Below, one piece after another: positions 22,818 through 34,082 of a stretch of DNA of 64,000 bases. Positions within the stretch are counted from its first letter, which is position 1, and every line of letters starts with the position of its first letter. This DNA comes from Nematostella vectensis (lineage: Eukaryota; Cnidaria; Anthozoa; Actiniaria; Edwardsiidae). The notes beneath the pieces are model-generated. The model worked only from the letters and a program-made list of their open reading frames with translations. It searched no databases and had not been told where the DNA came from. The translations under genes were made by a program, and so were the position numbers. The stretch spans positions 13,065,208 through 13,129,207 of the forward strand of contig NC_064046.1 in assembly GCF_932526225.1 (NCBI RefSeq), in the 5' to 3' direction.

Positions 22818-23777
22818 CCCATTGACTCCTGGCTATTTTTGAGCTGGATTTACAAAAAACAGACTGAAAACAGATACCTCCCCCCTATTCTGAGTTTGCA
22901 CCTAGTCAGCGGTATCAAAGCTTTCCAACAGTGCTTTGCGGTCCCCACATTTAATCCCTCGTCGTTGTGCTGAAGCGAGCACAAGTTGATGGTTGCTTGT
23001 ATTTTTCATCAAAAATACAGCTATGAGCATATTAGGAGAGTGTTTCAGGACATCATGATGTCTTTTGGGGCATAATTGAGTGCTTTGCTTATGGATATTT
23101 GCAAGCAAAGGTGGATTTATGATGATTTTTTCTTGTTTGGCTTTGCCTGGATGAGAAAATAATTTTCTAATGAATCACCACAGCTCTCCTAAATGCTGGA
23201 ACCAAATTGATTCCAAAATTGTTTACACTGCTATTCTGGGTCTGTATGACCTGGAATTGGTTCGTTTGGCTTCGGGTGAAAAGACTTATAAAAAACCATC
23301 TGACTTTGGGGAGAGGAGTGCTGACTGGCCCTCCACTCGTGATTTTTTCCCTGGATCTCCCAGAATGCTTTGCAATCCGTAAAGGCATCTTAGTGGTTTT
23401 ACAAGCCTTCAAGGAGTGGACATTGTGTTTTGAGGCCATGGAAATGAACCTGGAGGATCAGAATAAATGTATCTATTTGTGTCTTGAATTGTGTTTGCTG
23501 ATCTCTCTTCCTTGTGTGGTATTTTGAGCGTTTTATTGAGAGGGGTGATTCTGCTTTTCTTTCCTTGTTCGATTTGAAATTTGTCAAAGAACCTGTGCTA
23601 TTATTTGGCTTAAGAGTAGTTGCCAACACCTTGGTTGGATGCATATCTTCAAGACCATTTATCCCTTAGACGGATGCCTGAATATCTTCATCTTGTTGTG
23701 TTTATTTTGCATTTATGAATTTTTTGGGTTGTGGGTACTTCCCAAAGCCGGTACAGGCCAGTTGAGGGGTCAATGTG
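22818..23777 (+). mobile_element. 960-bp TTAA-flanked non-autonomous element (copy 2)
   Basis: Starts CCCATTGACTCC and ends GGGGTCAATGTG with perfect TTAA on each side (22814-22817 and 23778-23781). Its last 230 bp or so are shared with 9523-9757. Interior frames are short and carry no transposase motif. TTAA target duplication and the CCC tip point to a piggyBac-like origin (family inference). Confidence 0.75.
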
Positions 23778-23996
23778 TTAATGTGGAGTTTGTCGAAAAG
23801 TGGATGCCGAGGGCAAGAACGGGCTTTTCTGGCCATGAAACATCATGTATGTAGTCTGATGACGAAAACAATGTGTTCATCAGAGGACCAATAATGAGAA
23901 TAAAGCAACTAATACTAAATGGCCTCTTCCTTTTGATTTCGCGCTTGCAAGCTCATAGAGCGACCGCCATTTTGAATTCGAATGAGTATAGATCCC

Positions 23997-24106
23997 AACC
24001 TCGTCCCCAGGGTCTTTTGGGTAATTTTCAATATGACTGTGACCATCTTTGGAGAAAGTATCTGAAAAGATGTATAGCTCACCGAGAGTAGCTTGGAGAC
24101 GAGGCT
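23997..24106. mobile_element. Short MITE with CCTCGTCCCCAGG end
   Basis: Starts CCTCGTCCCCAGGG and ends TTGGAGACGAGGCT; the tips are inverted relatives of each other and of the elements at 26871-27042 and 34083-34250. Confidence 0.45.
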
Positions 24107-24292
24107 AAATAAATTTGACTTCAAGCCAAGCGATATGAATTGATGCTTTGCGTGAAATGATGGACATTTACGCTTTCTAAGAAAACCTATTTTTTTTATC
24201 GGGCACTCTATTGGGCATTTGTCCATCAATCGGCACTGACATGCTGTGTGTGGGAGCCCTGTGTCCATCAATCGGCACTGACATGCTGTGTG

Positions 24293-24293
<1 letters not shown>

Positions 24294-24352
<59 letters not shown>

Positions 24353-25641
24353 CTTTATTGCCTTAGATAAATCAACATGTCTAAGTTTACAAAATGTAGG
24401 AGAAACCGATTATAAGTAAATGCGCTACATCAATTATATGTCACTATATTTAAATACAAGCCTATTGACAAAAGTATTTTTGAATCGCTCTGAGTGAACC
24501 CTAGGATAAATCACATTTCTTTTTCTGAGGTTGTATTTTTGGTCTTTTTTCTTAGGCAGGATTTTGCTCAGAGGATATTCAGGTTGATCTAAGCGAGTAC
24601 GATAAATCTTCTTATCTGCCTCCTCTAGAAGTTTACGGATGTTTACAATGTTTGAAATGTATTTCCTTTTAAAGCATCTCTCTAGGAAGTTCTGTATGTT
24701 TGTGAGATCCGAGTCTGAGGCACCAAAAACGGACAAGCCATAAGTGAAATTAGGAAGGACAATAGACTTAAAGAGGTGATCGAGTTCTTCTTGACAAATT
24801 CCTTCCTTTCTTAAAGATCTTAAAATGTAAAGACACTTATTTGCCTTTGTTAACTTGGAACGCACATGTTCACTGTATTTGCCGTTAGACTGAAAGGTAA
24901 TCCCTAGAATCGGTAATACCGTACATTGCGGAATGTTGTTCACTAACTCGATATTCTGATTCCACCCTTTCTTGCGGAAAACTAGCTCTTTGCATTTAGA
25001 TGAATTACATACCATGCCATTGTCCTTTGTCCAAGTTAAAAACAAATCTACTAAGTCCGTGCGACATTCGCCATTGGCCCAGACAGGAATAACAATATTT
25101 GAGTCGTCAGCATATTTAAACAGAGCGGGCTGATTACATAAATTGATTTCTAAATCATTGATAAATATGTTAAAAAGATACGGGCCACTAACGCTGCCCT
25201 GCGTTGTACCTCGATTTACACATTTCCAATGACACTCAAACCCATTGTATACCACGCGCTGTTGGCGGCTAGCCAAAAAACTCAGATACCAATTAACAAT
25301 AAAGGGACTTAATGGTAATTGTTTAAGCTTACATGACACATTTACGTGTTTTACGCTATCGAACGCTTTGGAAAAGTCCATCGCAAACAATCTGACGGCT
25401 TTGCATTCCGGACTATCTAGATAGCCGTAGACCGAGTGCTGCATGCATAGTAGCGCGTCTGTGCAACTCCCGCCAGTTCTATATGCAAACTGAGTGGAAC
25501 TCAGAAGTTCTTCTACGGTTTCTCGCACGTGAATGTTATAAACAGCTTTTTCGAAAGCTCGGGCAATAACAGGCGTAATGTTGATTCCTCTGTACTCGGT
25601 CTTGCCCTTTGGTACATCCACTTTAGGTAGGGGGGTTACAT
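24294..25641 (-). mobile_element. 5'-truncated LINE inserted in the 42-bp minisatellite
   Basis: The insertion splits the minisatellite: array sequence borders it at 24293 and at about 25641. Its 3' end is a long ATT/TAA trinucleotide run (24294-24351), the microsatellite-type tail of some CR1/RTE-like LINEs, preceded in element orientation by CAATAAAG. The 5' end is cut inside the reverse transcriptase domain, as usual for target-primed reverse transcription. Confidence 0.85.
24434..25621 (-). CDS. Reverse transcriptase C-terminal portion of the inserted LINE
   Basis: An uninterrupted frame of about 395 codons, open at its truncated 5' end. Reverse transcriptase landmarks in order: [33 protein letters not shown], the first catalytic aspartate in [42 protein letters not shown] (the YADD catalytic box), and [16 protein letters not shown]-terminal thumb and tail region follows to the stop. 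It resembles the CR1/Jockey-like group; the clade is not certain. The lack of stops suggests a young insertion. The endonuclease domain is missing. Confidence 0.85.
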   Translation of the reverse strand: MDVPKGKTEYRGINITPVIARAFEKAVYNIHVRETVEELLSSTQFAYRTGGSCTDALLCMQHSVYGYLDSPECKAVRLFAMDFSKAFDSVKHVNVSCKLKQLPLSPFIVNWYLSFLASRQQRVVYNGFECHWKCVNRGTTQGSVSGPYLFNIFINDLEINLCNQPALFKYADDSNIVIPVWANGECRTDLVDLFLTWTKDNGMVCNSSKCKELVFRKKGWNQNIELVNNIPQCTVLPILGITFQSNGKYSEHVRSKLTKANKCLYILRSLRKEGICQEELDHLFKSIVLPNFTYGLSVFGASDSDLTNIQNFLERCFKRKYISNIVNIRKLLEEADKKIYRTRLDQPEYPLSKILPKKKDQKYNLRKRNVIYPRVHSERFKNTFVNRLVFKYSDI

Positions 25642-26497
25642 GGGAGCCCTGTGTCCATCAATCGACACTGACATGCTGTGTGTGGGAGCCCTGTGTCCAT
25701 CAATCGGCACTGACATGCTGTGTGTGGGAGCCCTGTGTCCATCAATCGACACTGACATGCTGTGTGTGGGAGCCCTGTGTCCATCAATCGACACTGACAT
25801 GCTGTGTGTGGGAGCCCTGTGTCTATCAATCGGCACTGACATGCTGTGTGTGGGAGCCCTGTGTCCATCAATCGGCACTGACATGCTGTGTGTGGGATCC
25901 CTGTGTCCATCAATCGGCACTGACATGCTGTGTGTGGGAGCCCTGTGTCTATCAATCGGCACTGACATGCTGTGTGTGTGAGCCCTGTGTCCATCAATCG
26001 GCACTGACATGCTGTGTGTGGGAGCCCTGTGTCCATCAATCGACACTGACATGCTGTGTGTGGGAGCCCTGTGTCTATCAATCGGCACTGACATGCTGTG
26101 TGTGGGAGCCCTGTGTCCATCAATCGGCACTGACATGCTGTGTGTGGGAGCCCTGTGTCCATAAATCGGCACTGACATGCTGTGTGTGGGAGCCCTGTGT
26201 CTATCAATCGGCACTGACATGCTGTGTGTGGGAGCCCTGTGTCTATCAAGCAGCACTGACATGCTGTGTGTGGGAGCCCTGTGTCCATCAATCGGCACTG
26301 ACATGCTGTGTGTGGGAGCCCTGTGTCCATCAATCGGCACTGACATGCTGTGTGTGGGAGCCCTGTGTCTATCAATCGGCACTGACATGCTGTGTGTGGG
26401 AGCCCTGTGTCCATCAATCGGCACTGACATGCTGTTTGTGGGAGCCCTGTGCCTATCAAGCAGCACTGACATGCTGTGTGTGGGAGCCCTGTGTCCA

Positions 26498-29400
26498 TCA
26501 AGCAGCACTGACATACTGTGTGGGGAAGGGTTGGAGCAATTTCTCCTCGACAATGCAGCCATTTTGATCAGCCTCGAATGCATACTCGCACGGGGACTCC
26601 TCGGTCTGCTTGACGGTATCGGGCAGCGGTTTGTCCTTGGTCTCGGGAAGAGTCATGCAGAGAATGCCGCAAATTAGCGCATTCAGGGCCATGATCCCGA
26701 AAGGCATCATGGGATGGACTTTTTGCTGATGAAAAAAAAAGACAAAGATGTTCGTGGTTAACGCTCTTGTCAAGAAATAGCTGACGGTTTTTCTAATATT
26801 CAGGAGTCCAATGACATATTTCTCGTTTATCTCAAGAACTGCCAAGACTCTAGCTGTTCACCACCAAAACTGCCTCGTACCTAGGCGTCTCAAGTCTCAA
26901 GTGAGAAATATACTAGTGAGCGTAATGAGTCATGGGAAGGTTTAGCACTGGCGCAAAGGAACAAGGGAAGGGTCAACTGTCGTTCTACAGTAGTAGAACA
27001 CGCTTAGTCCGGTCACGCTCGTAAGAGCCTGGGTACGAGGCATAGGCACATAAGGGCGAACTAGCTGCTTATATTAACAAGTTATGCAGTGGCTGATACA
27101 TGCAGCTAGCTTCGTGCTTTAACCCATACTTACATCGTTACATGCGGGCTTGTTGCGTAGTCGAGAAGCCGGTTAACGACAACTTTTTGTCAATCGACTG
27201 TATATGGGCGAACGCTTGTAAGTTAATGTCTTTTTAGTCGTACTAAGTATGCACAATGAAATAAGCGACATAAAAGCTTACAAATGTGCGATACAAATAC
27301 ATAAAGGCGGACGCTTGTAACGTAATCTCGTAAAAGTATCGTAATCTCGTAAGTGTCTTTCTTGCCTTACCGAGTATACAGTGAATGGCGCAGCAAAAGA
27401 ACCAATTCGTGCTGCTGAAGTAGATGTCCCCATTGCCGTGTTCCTACAGCCGCACAATAAAACATGTTATTTTCCTGTTTTCCTACACACCAACAAGAAG
27501 GCAACCTCTAGTTTTTTCTACAGCATAAGTAGCAGTTTTTCTAGTTACATGATAAAGCGATATGCTGCTAGTTCGATACCGGTAAACTGCGTCTAACAAG
27601 GTTTCTGATACCCATCATCAATTTTTAGAAAAACAAATATAAAAAAAGTATCGATGTTACCTTACGACTGTTGGGAACAACTCTGACGAGTAGACGTAGA
27701 CTCCATCAAATGCAATCGTCACGAAGAACTTGGCGATCACCATGGCTGAGATTATCTTGCCAACAAGCATTGCTGTTAACAGTTTATTGAAGACATTAAT
27801 CAGTTAATTTCAATTGCTATTAATCTATTGCTGTATATCTGATAAAGGAGGGCCTCGGATCGATCCTGGAATTTTGAGTTATGCCACATGTATTTGTCAT
27901 CATTAAACGTTTTTAGCTGAGTCTACGGCGGCTCCCAACGATACAATGTAGAGGGCCTAGGATCGAGCGTTATATACGCCATATGTATTTCCCAATAATA
28001 TCGATACTCATCTTTACTACCATCAACATATTTGCTGAGAAACGATTGCGGGCAACTATGCATTATATCGAGGGCCTAGAATCGAGCGTTAAGATACGCC
28101 ATATTTATTTGTTCATATAAAATATACTTACCTTGACTGCCATCATCATATTGGCTGAGAAGTGCTGCTACGATTGCTGCCAACGCTGCAACGCACATTG
28201 AGGCTGCTATAGTTTTCTTCCTGCCAAACCTGATGCACAAAAACACACGCCGAGACCCCCGTTACATTTCTCATATTGGTCTGGGGAGGGTGTCTCTTGG
28301 GTGAAGGGTGGCTATGTCCATAATATAGCACAATATATAACACCGCTTGTCGCTATAACAATATACAGTAGTCACTAAAACATATAAGCCATGTTAGTGG
28401 GTATTAATGCCAAATTTCAGCCTGTAGTTTCTTATACGGGGATGTTTATTATATTCGTGCCTTCGTTAAAATGATATGAGTACACACTACCTGTCGAGAA
28501 GAGGAATTCCTATTGCCATGCCGATTCCCTCGAATAACGCAGACAGGAAGAAGTTGAGGTACATGTCGCCGCCAATGGTGGTGCTACTGAGGCTGATTCC
28601 GTAATATACCAGACCGCTGACCAACCTGGTAATGAGGCCGCGTGACATGGATGAGAAACAGGAATGTGTGACATGGTTGCGTGACAATGACAATAGCTAG
28701 TAATGCTGATTCCGTAGTATACCAGACCCCTGACCAACATGGTAATGAGGCCGCATGACATGGATGAGAAACATGGATGTGTGACATGGTTGCGGGACAA
28801 TAGCTAGTAATGCTGATTCCGTAGTATACCAGACCACTGACCAACCTGGTAATGAGGCCGCGTGACATGGATGAGAAACAGGAATGTGTGACATGGTTGC
28901 GTGACAATAGCTAGTAATGCTGATTCCGTATTATACCAGACCACTGACCAACCTGGTAATGAGGCCGCGTGACATGGATGAGAAACAGGAATGTGTGACA
29001 TGGTTGCGGGACAATAGCTAGTAATGCTGATTCTGTAATACACCACACCACTAAACAACCTAATAAGGCCACGTGACATGGATGAAAAACAGGAATGTGT
29101 GACATAAATTACAGAAATGAGTAATACGCTTGCGTGACAGCAGCTAACAGTGGTGCTGATATTTATTAACCGGGTGATAAGGAAACGTTACATGAATGTG
29201 ATACAGAAATGCATAACATGGTTGCGTGGCAAATGCTAGGATTGGTGGTACTAGCTAGACAAAAGCTAGTTAGTATAGTATGCATGCGTGACAGGAATGC
29301 GTAACAGGATATGTGACATAAATGCATGACACAATGATAACGAGAATAAAATGTAATAGCGTGACATAATTGCGTGACTCACCAGCAATACCAGCTGACA

Positions 29401-32400
29401 AGTGTCCTGTGCGCCATGGAGCGCGAATGGAACAGATCTCTGATGTCGCCAAGCCTTTCATGTTCTATATTAAATGTGTGTTCCTCTTCAAACTCGAAGT
29501 CTTGTTTGGTGTAATTATTCCCACAGCCCTTGGCGACATCTACAAGGACTTTTTTGGCATCGTCAAACTTCCCCTTCACGAGGTACCAGCGTAGGGAATC
29601 AGGAGTGAACCTTTTAAACAAACAGTCATATGAATATATCTTGTAGAAAGGCTCAAACAGTCATTTTTTCGTATTCTGTATGAAAAAATGGTGTTTCCAA
29701 TTTGCTTTGTGTGAATTGTATTTCATGTTTACGTTTAAGGCATTTTGGGAAAAGAATAGATGCATCAATTTTAAAATCACGCAGTTTAACAAGTGCTACA
29801 GGATATGATAGGAATAACCAACGGTGGATCCACACTGCTACAGCTCTATCATACGTTTAATATATCTTTCCCCCCCCCTCCCTCCACTCCAGCCTCCTTA
29901 TTTGGATTCAGTAGAATGACGAAACAAGATGCGTTCCATTACCTTATAAACTACCAGGCAAAAATATTTTAATACAAAAAGCGATCGCAAAACACATCTA
30001 TAAATGCTTCTCTCGTAGGAACAGTATTATCTCTACATTTCGAAAAAACCTTGATCCACCCTTGACACTAACCACCAAAAGACGAAAAAAAGAAGACCAG
30101 GCGCGCTAGTGATGATGGATAGGGTTCGCCAGCTCGGGATTAAGTATCCTAGCAACGCGAGCATGAATAGTGCCAGTATCCATGGATAAAACACGCAGAA
30201 TCCCACAATGCTTCGGTGTCGTATACCAATGTATTCCATGACAAGGACAAAGCTGCAGATTGAGTAGCCACCTGTGAAAAAAAAAACAAGAGAAAGATGC
30301 CTCATCATTACGTGAAACTTTTACAACTTGAAGAACAGCCGCACATTTCACGACACTGGCCAAAACCAACTTTTAGAACTCAACAAAGAGGGGAAAAGGG
30401 TTTAAAAAATGAAATACCTAATTAAATACCTTGGCCATTCAAGCTATAAGTTTGCGCGCGCATAACCATAGAAACCTACCTCAACTACCAGAATGCAGCG
30501 CGCGCTTTTTTACCCTACTTCAAACGAAGCGCGTGCTGCATGCCGATAGTTGAGGAAGGTTCCCATGGTTACAGCGCTCGCATGCTTATAGCTGGAATGG
30601 CCTATTGTTTCATAATCAAAAATACAAAATGGTGAATTAGGTGGTGGTGATGGTGATGACAATGATGATGGAAAATGATCATTGTAGTACCAATAGCGGT
30701 GATTCCTACAGAGATGGTGGCGATGATAACGATAGTATTAAGATGGGGATTGTGATTATAATGAGGCAAGGGATAATAATTAAGAGATATATCTTTTTTT
30801 TTCGTGCTTTCGTCCTCTAATAGATGCTCAAATGACGGCACAGCGTGTCATGAACACGTGATCTATTTGTTTATACATCAATTTGAATTATGTTCTCTTG
30901 CTGACGCTAATCGTGCATGTGTCCTCTAACAACACAAGGACCCTTGACCAATCAGATCGCGCGATTTACGAGTGTCGTTGTATAATGACGTAAGGAGTGG
31001 TTGACTCACCTATACCGGCGCCTAGCAGAGCCCTGAACAGTGCAAACACCCAGTATTTGTTCGCAAATGCAGATGCCAAGCCACACAAGGACGCGAAGAT
31101 TACACACGGGAAGACAACGATTTTGCGACCAAATTTGTCACCAATAATACTGCCAGCCATAGCACCAAATATCCACAGAATGAACGTGATCGAATTGGCA
31201 ATTGTCGCGTACATAGACTTCGAACAAACCAGGTCCCACTAGAAGAAAGATCGAAAAGTGAATGGTTTGAAACAAGACAACATTTTAAGTGAGCCCTGAG
31301 CTCGAGTGGCGATGTATGGTTGACTTAATATGATCTCACAAAAACTGACATAGAGCATGGTAATTTTAGAGGGCGTCGCAGTACAAGGGAGGTTAAAGAA
31401 AGCAGCGATAAATACTAGGTTTATGCGCATTGTGCACATACAAGCGAGAAGTCTATAAATAAATGTGCGGAAAGAATGCAATACCTCAGTGACAATAGAG
31501 TCGAACCCTGCATCTATGGCGAATTCCCACTGATCCCGGGCCATCATACAGCGCTTTTCATAATTAGCATCCCCCGGTTTAAAGGTCCCGGTGAAGTTAC
31601 ACGAGCTGTTAGCTACGCATTGCCAGTGGGGTTCCGCTGTACTGAACGTCATCACCATCAGCACACAGCTGCAGAAAATTTTGGCGTAGCTGATGACCGC
31701 GAAGACGCGGAGCTGATACCAGCCAAAACTTCCCGCCTTCTCCACTGCCTGGTCGGATGTCAGAGTCATGCTGGGGTAAAAAATGAGTTGATCATGGGTA
31801 TAATTTGGTGTAACATTATCCCGTTGGTACTCATGATCAGCTCTTACCATCCGGATTTAACATAGAGTTTTTGACGCTGACTCGCATGACAGGGAAATGC
31901 TATGTTGGGGTTTATTCCTGTATAAACTGCGGATGCATTGTGTAGTTCCAGAAAATATCCATACCCCTTATTGAGGGAGTCGGAGGTATGACCCCCCCAC
32001 CCCACCCCTCTGGTATTTCCAACCCCCTGGAAAAAGATAAATACGTTAACTGTTAAGGAAAAAGGGCATTTCACCCTCCCTCCCCTATGGAAATTCCTGG
32101 GCGTCTGAACCCCCCCCCCCCCGGAATTTCCAATCCCCTTAATGAGGGGGTATAGATATTTTCTGGAACTACACATTGTCAGCGAGACGCTAGCCCTTCA
32201 AAGCTAGTGATGTTTTTTAGACCATGAGATGATACGAGCTGTGGCTTGCCATATTTCTTTTGTCTTGTGTCAGCAAATGCTGACCAAGACGGCCAACAGC
32301 AAAGCTACTAGGCTCACAAATAAAAAAAAAACATGTGATTGCCTTCCCATTTCTCCACACCTCATCTTCGAAGCAATAAATAAAAAGGTAAAGAAATCAA

Positions 32401-33610
32401 ATCTCGAGGGATTATAAGAGAATGTATTGTATGTATTTTGTTGTTTATAGGTAGAGAAGCAAAGCGGGTAACTAGAGGTAAAAGGAAGAATTCATTGAAA
32501 AGTTGTTATTTTCATAAATTTGATTAATGTGATCTGCTGACCTTTCCGAAATTGCTGACCTTTGCGAAACTTTTACTTTCGAACAGAAAATTTACGGAAA
32601 CAAGTCATCGGGTGCCTCTGTTTCATAACTGATCAAGGAAGAAAATATTTTGGTCAACAGGTTCTAGTTGAATAGCTTTTCCGTATTCAAAAAATGTTTG
32701 AACACTCTCAGTGATACAGCTATTGATCCTTTAGTTTCCTAAAAAAAACGTATCAGTTAAAAAGCCATAGCTTTTTGCTATGTTGCTGCAAATTGATAGC
32801 ATTAAATAAATATAGACTTTTTAATTCGTTGTGTTTTTTTTTATTAAATTTTATAATTTTTAAAATCGCACTGATTTGAATAACTTTGAATACTCACTGG
32901 AGCATAAGGTATTCGAAAACCATACTTACATACCCAATCCCACATTATTGAAGGACGATGTATCCGAACAAAAAAAAACACGGTTCCTCCTTACTTCCGA
33001 CCCGTTTTTTTTTAACTTGCCGGCGCTTTACGATTTATTTTTGATTTTTGCTTAATATAGCTTCTAAATGTGTATATTTTTCGGTTGAGTGCACCAACAG
33101 AACTCTGTTGTACGATTTTGCTGATTTTTTTCCCGACTTATTGCAGTCTTAACTGTTCTTGTGAGTTGTGTGGTATTCCTCTTGTATAATATGGAAACGG
33201 AGGGAAGGGGGTACAGGGGTAGCTTGAAAGCAATTCTGCTATCATAAATAAACAATTGAACATTTGTACATCCTTTACGCATTTTCAGTCCTGAAGTGCA
33301 AATTAATTAAGCATCAATGTTGTGTATATTTTATACATATGGCCAAAAAGTTAAATGGAGTTCTCTGTCACTTTTTATGATACCTCAGCGTTCTCCCGTT
33401 TGGCAATTTGACTACATTTACCTCAAGCGAAGGAGAGAACAGATAACAACGGTGCAAGCTAAATAATCATTATGTGGTTATCATTAAGTGGACAACTGAA
33501 TATTGTAATAAATAGTTTCGTCATTGTTATTGTTTGAACAAGACATACCTGTTTTCCTTGCCTGCTCTATAGGGGCTTAATTCCCCCAGCTCCATTTGCT
33601 TCTCCGGCAT
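26498..33610 (-). CDS. SLC22-family organic ion transporter, complete
   Basis: Minus-strand coding exons: 33549-33610 (start), 31485-31770, 31010-31238, 30073-30271, 29383-29610, 28491-28625, 28132-28229, 27661-27772, 27371-27443 and 26498-26725; all phases agree, giving about 549 residues. An optional 33-base exon at 31848-31880 also fits. A 12-helix plasma-membrane transporter of organic cations, anions or carnitine is expected. Seen: SIVTEWDLVC before TM2, GDKFGRK (MFS motif after TM2), LRWYLVKGK after TM6, RFGRKKT, YSSELFPTVVRNTAMGT and LPETKDKPLPDTVK after TM12. The first extracellular loop is cysteine-containing with N-glycosylation sites but shorter than in vertebrate OCTs. Substrate cannot be told from sequence. 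If the distal first exon is not used, ATG 31767-31769 starts a 528-residue form. Confidence 0.88.
26871..27042. mobile_element. 172-bp MITE with TGCCTCGTACC ends, SLC22 intron
   Basis: Starts TGCCTCGTACCTAGGC and ends GCCTGGGTACGAGGCA, near-perfect inverted repeats of 16 bp. It lies between the last two SLC22 exons. Same tip family as 23997-24106 and 34083-34250. Confidence 0.7.
27845..28190 (-). repeat. Diverged tandem copies of the SLC22 exon 28132-28229 donor edge
   Basis: Three related units of about 105-120 bp. The first (in transcript order) holds the true 3' end of the exon and its GTAAGTA donor. The next, near 27955-28060, repeats the exon end (CTCAGCAAATATGTTGATGG) and the intron piece ending in ATCGAGCGTT/GAGGGCCTAG, but has lost the donor GT. 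A third, near 27845-27950, is more eroded. Confidence 0.7.
28594..29260 (-). repeat. 107-113-bp tandem array of the SLC22 exon 28491-28625 acceptor edge
   Basis: The unit carries an intron piece with the acceptor CCTCATTACCAG and the first 34 or so exon bases (GTTGGTCAGCGGTCTGGTAT and onward). The anchor GGTAATGAGG recurs at 28628, 28741, 28848 and 28955, with eroded copies near 29060 and beyond. The true exon is the first; the array extends upstream in the intron. The second unit has ATG in place of the acceptor AG, while the third and fourth keep an intact AG. Confidence 0.88.
31936..32178. mobile_element. MITE with TGTGTAGTTCCAGAAAATAT ends, SLC22 intron 1
   Basis: Left TGTAGTTCCAGAAAATATCC and right GATATTTTCTGGAACTACAC are inverted copies over about 30 bp. 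The interior is very C-rich (C13 near 32110) and contains no frame of note. Confidence 0.75.
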
Positions 33611-33745
33611 TTTTGGTAAATAAGGAGGATGCATGCAAATGATCAATATACCGTTTTGATTGGTTCGTCTGACAGAGAGCCCCAATTTGCGCACAAACCA
33701 AAGAAATCGAACAATACTAGTGTGAGGGTAAGGGTATAAAAACAG
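33611..33745 (-). promoter_or_regulatory. Candidate promoter upstream of the distal SLC22 first exon
   Basis: Reading toward the ATG at 33610 on the minus strand there is a CCAAT box (ATTGG on plus at 33659-33663) and an octamer ATGCAAAT (plus, 33633-33640; ATTTGCAT on minus), the classic POU-factor site. A TATAAAAA on the plus strand at 33735-33742 points the other way and precedes a 34-codon frame starting near 33772 that I cannot support as a gene. Confidence 0.4.
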
Positions 33746-34082
33746 GAAAAGAGGTCAGTGTAGTCTCTCAAGATGTTATTTGTTTTTAAACATACTTGGC
33801 TCCTCAACCAACTGAATAAGTATACAATTATGCCAAAACTTTTGGATAAGAACTTGCGTTTTCTTGGAAGACCTTAAATATCGAATTTAACCCTTTTGCA
33901 GACAAGTTGGCTCGAGGGATGAGAATCTTTATTTAATGACAAAAACATACTTCCATACTACCTATGATTTCTTGTCAGTCTCGATCTGTTGTTGATGGCC
34001 CTATTTTCACGTGCCATTTGGGTACATGTCAATTTTAGCGCCAAAAGCAGGCGCGTCGTAGCAAACACAAATATTTGGGGAT
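33746..34082. other. Intergenic, no gene seen
   Basis: Only short frames without family resemblance. Confidence 0.4.

Larger units (their letters stand above)
24239..26529 (-). repeat. 42-bp minisatellite in the 3' UTR of the SLC22 gene, interrupted by a LINE
   Basis: Units containing CTGTGTCCATCAATCGGCAC and CATGCTGTGTGTGGGAGCC repeat every 42 bases from 25642 to about 26529 (about 21 copies). A further 1.3 units lie at 24239-24293 on the other side of the inserted LINE. The copy nearest the gene contains the last codons and TGA of the transporter. Because 42 is a multiple of three, several strands and frames stay open, producing long but meaningless repetitive frames. Confidence 0.92.

Noticed and set aside
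25578-26583. Open frames of 290-330 codons on both strands, cysteine-rich and repetitive
   Set aside because: They are products of the 42-bp minisatellite, whose period is a multiple of three; several frames are open at once and none has splice or start support.
28510-29105. Overlapping frames of 60-107 codons with MSRN.VTHSCFS-type repeats
   Set aside because: They read through the intronic exon-edge array of the SLC22 gene; intron sequence is included and no start is supported.
31476-31865. 129-codon plus-strand frame
   Set aside because: Antisense of the first large SLC22 exon, which has clear transporter sequence on minus.
33772-33876. 34-codon frame after a TATAAAAA on plus
   Set aside because: Too short, no homologue known to me, and no splice continuation visible.
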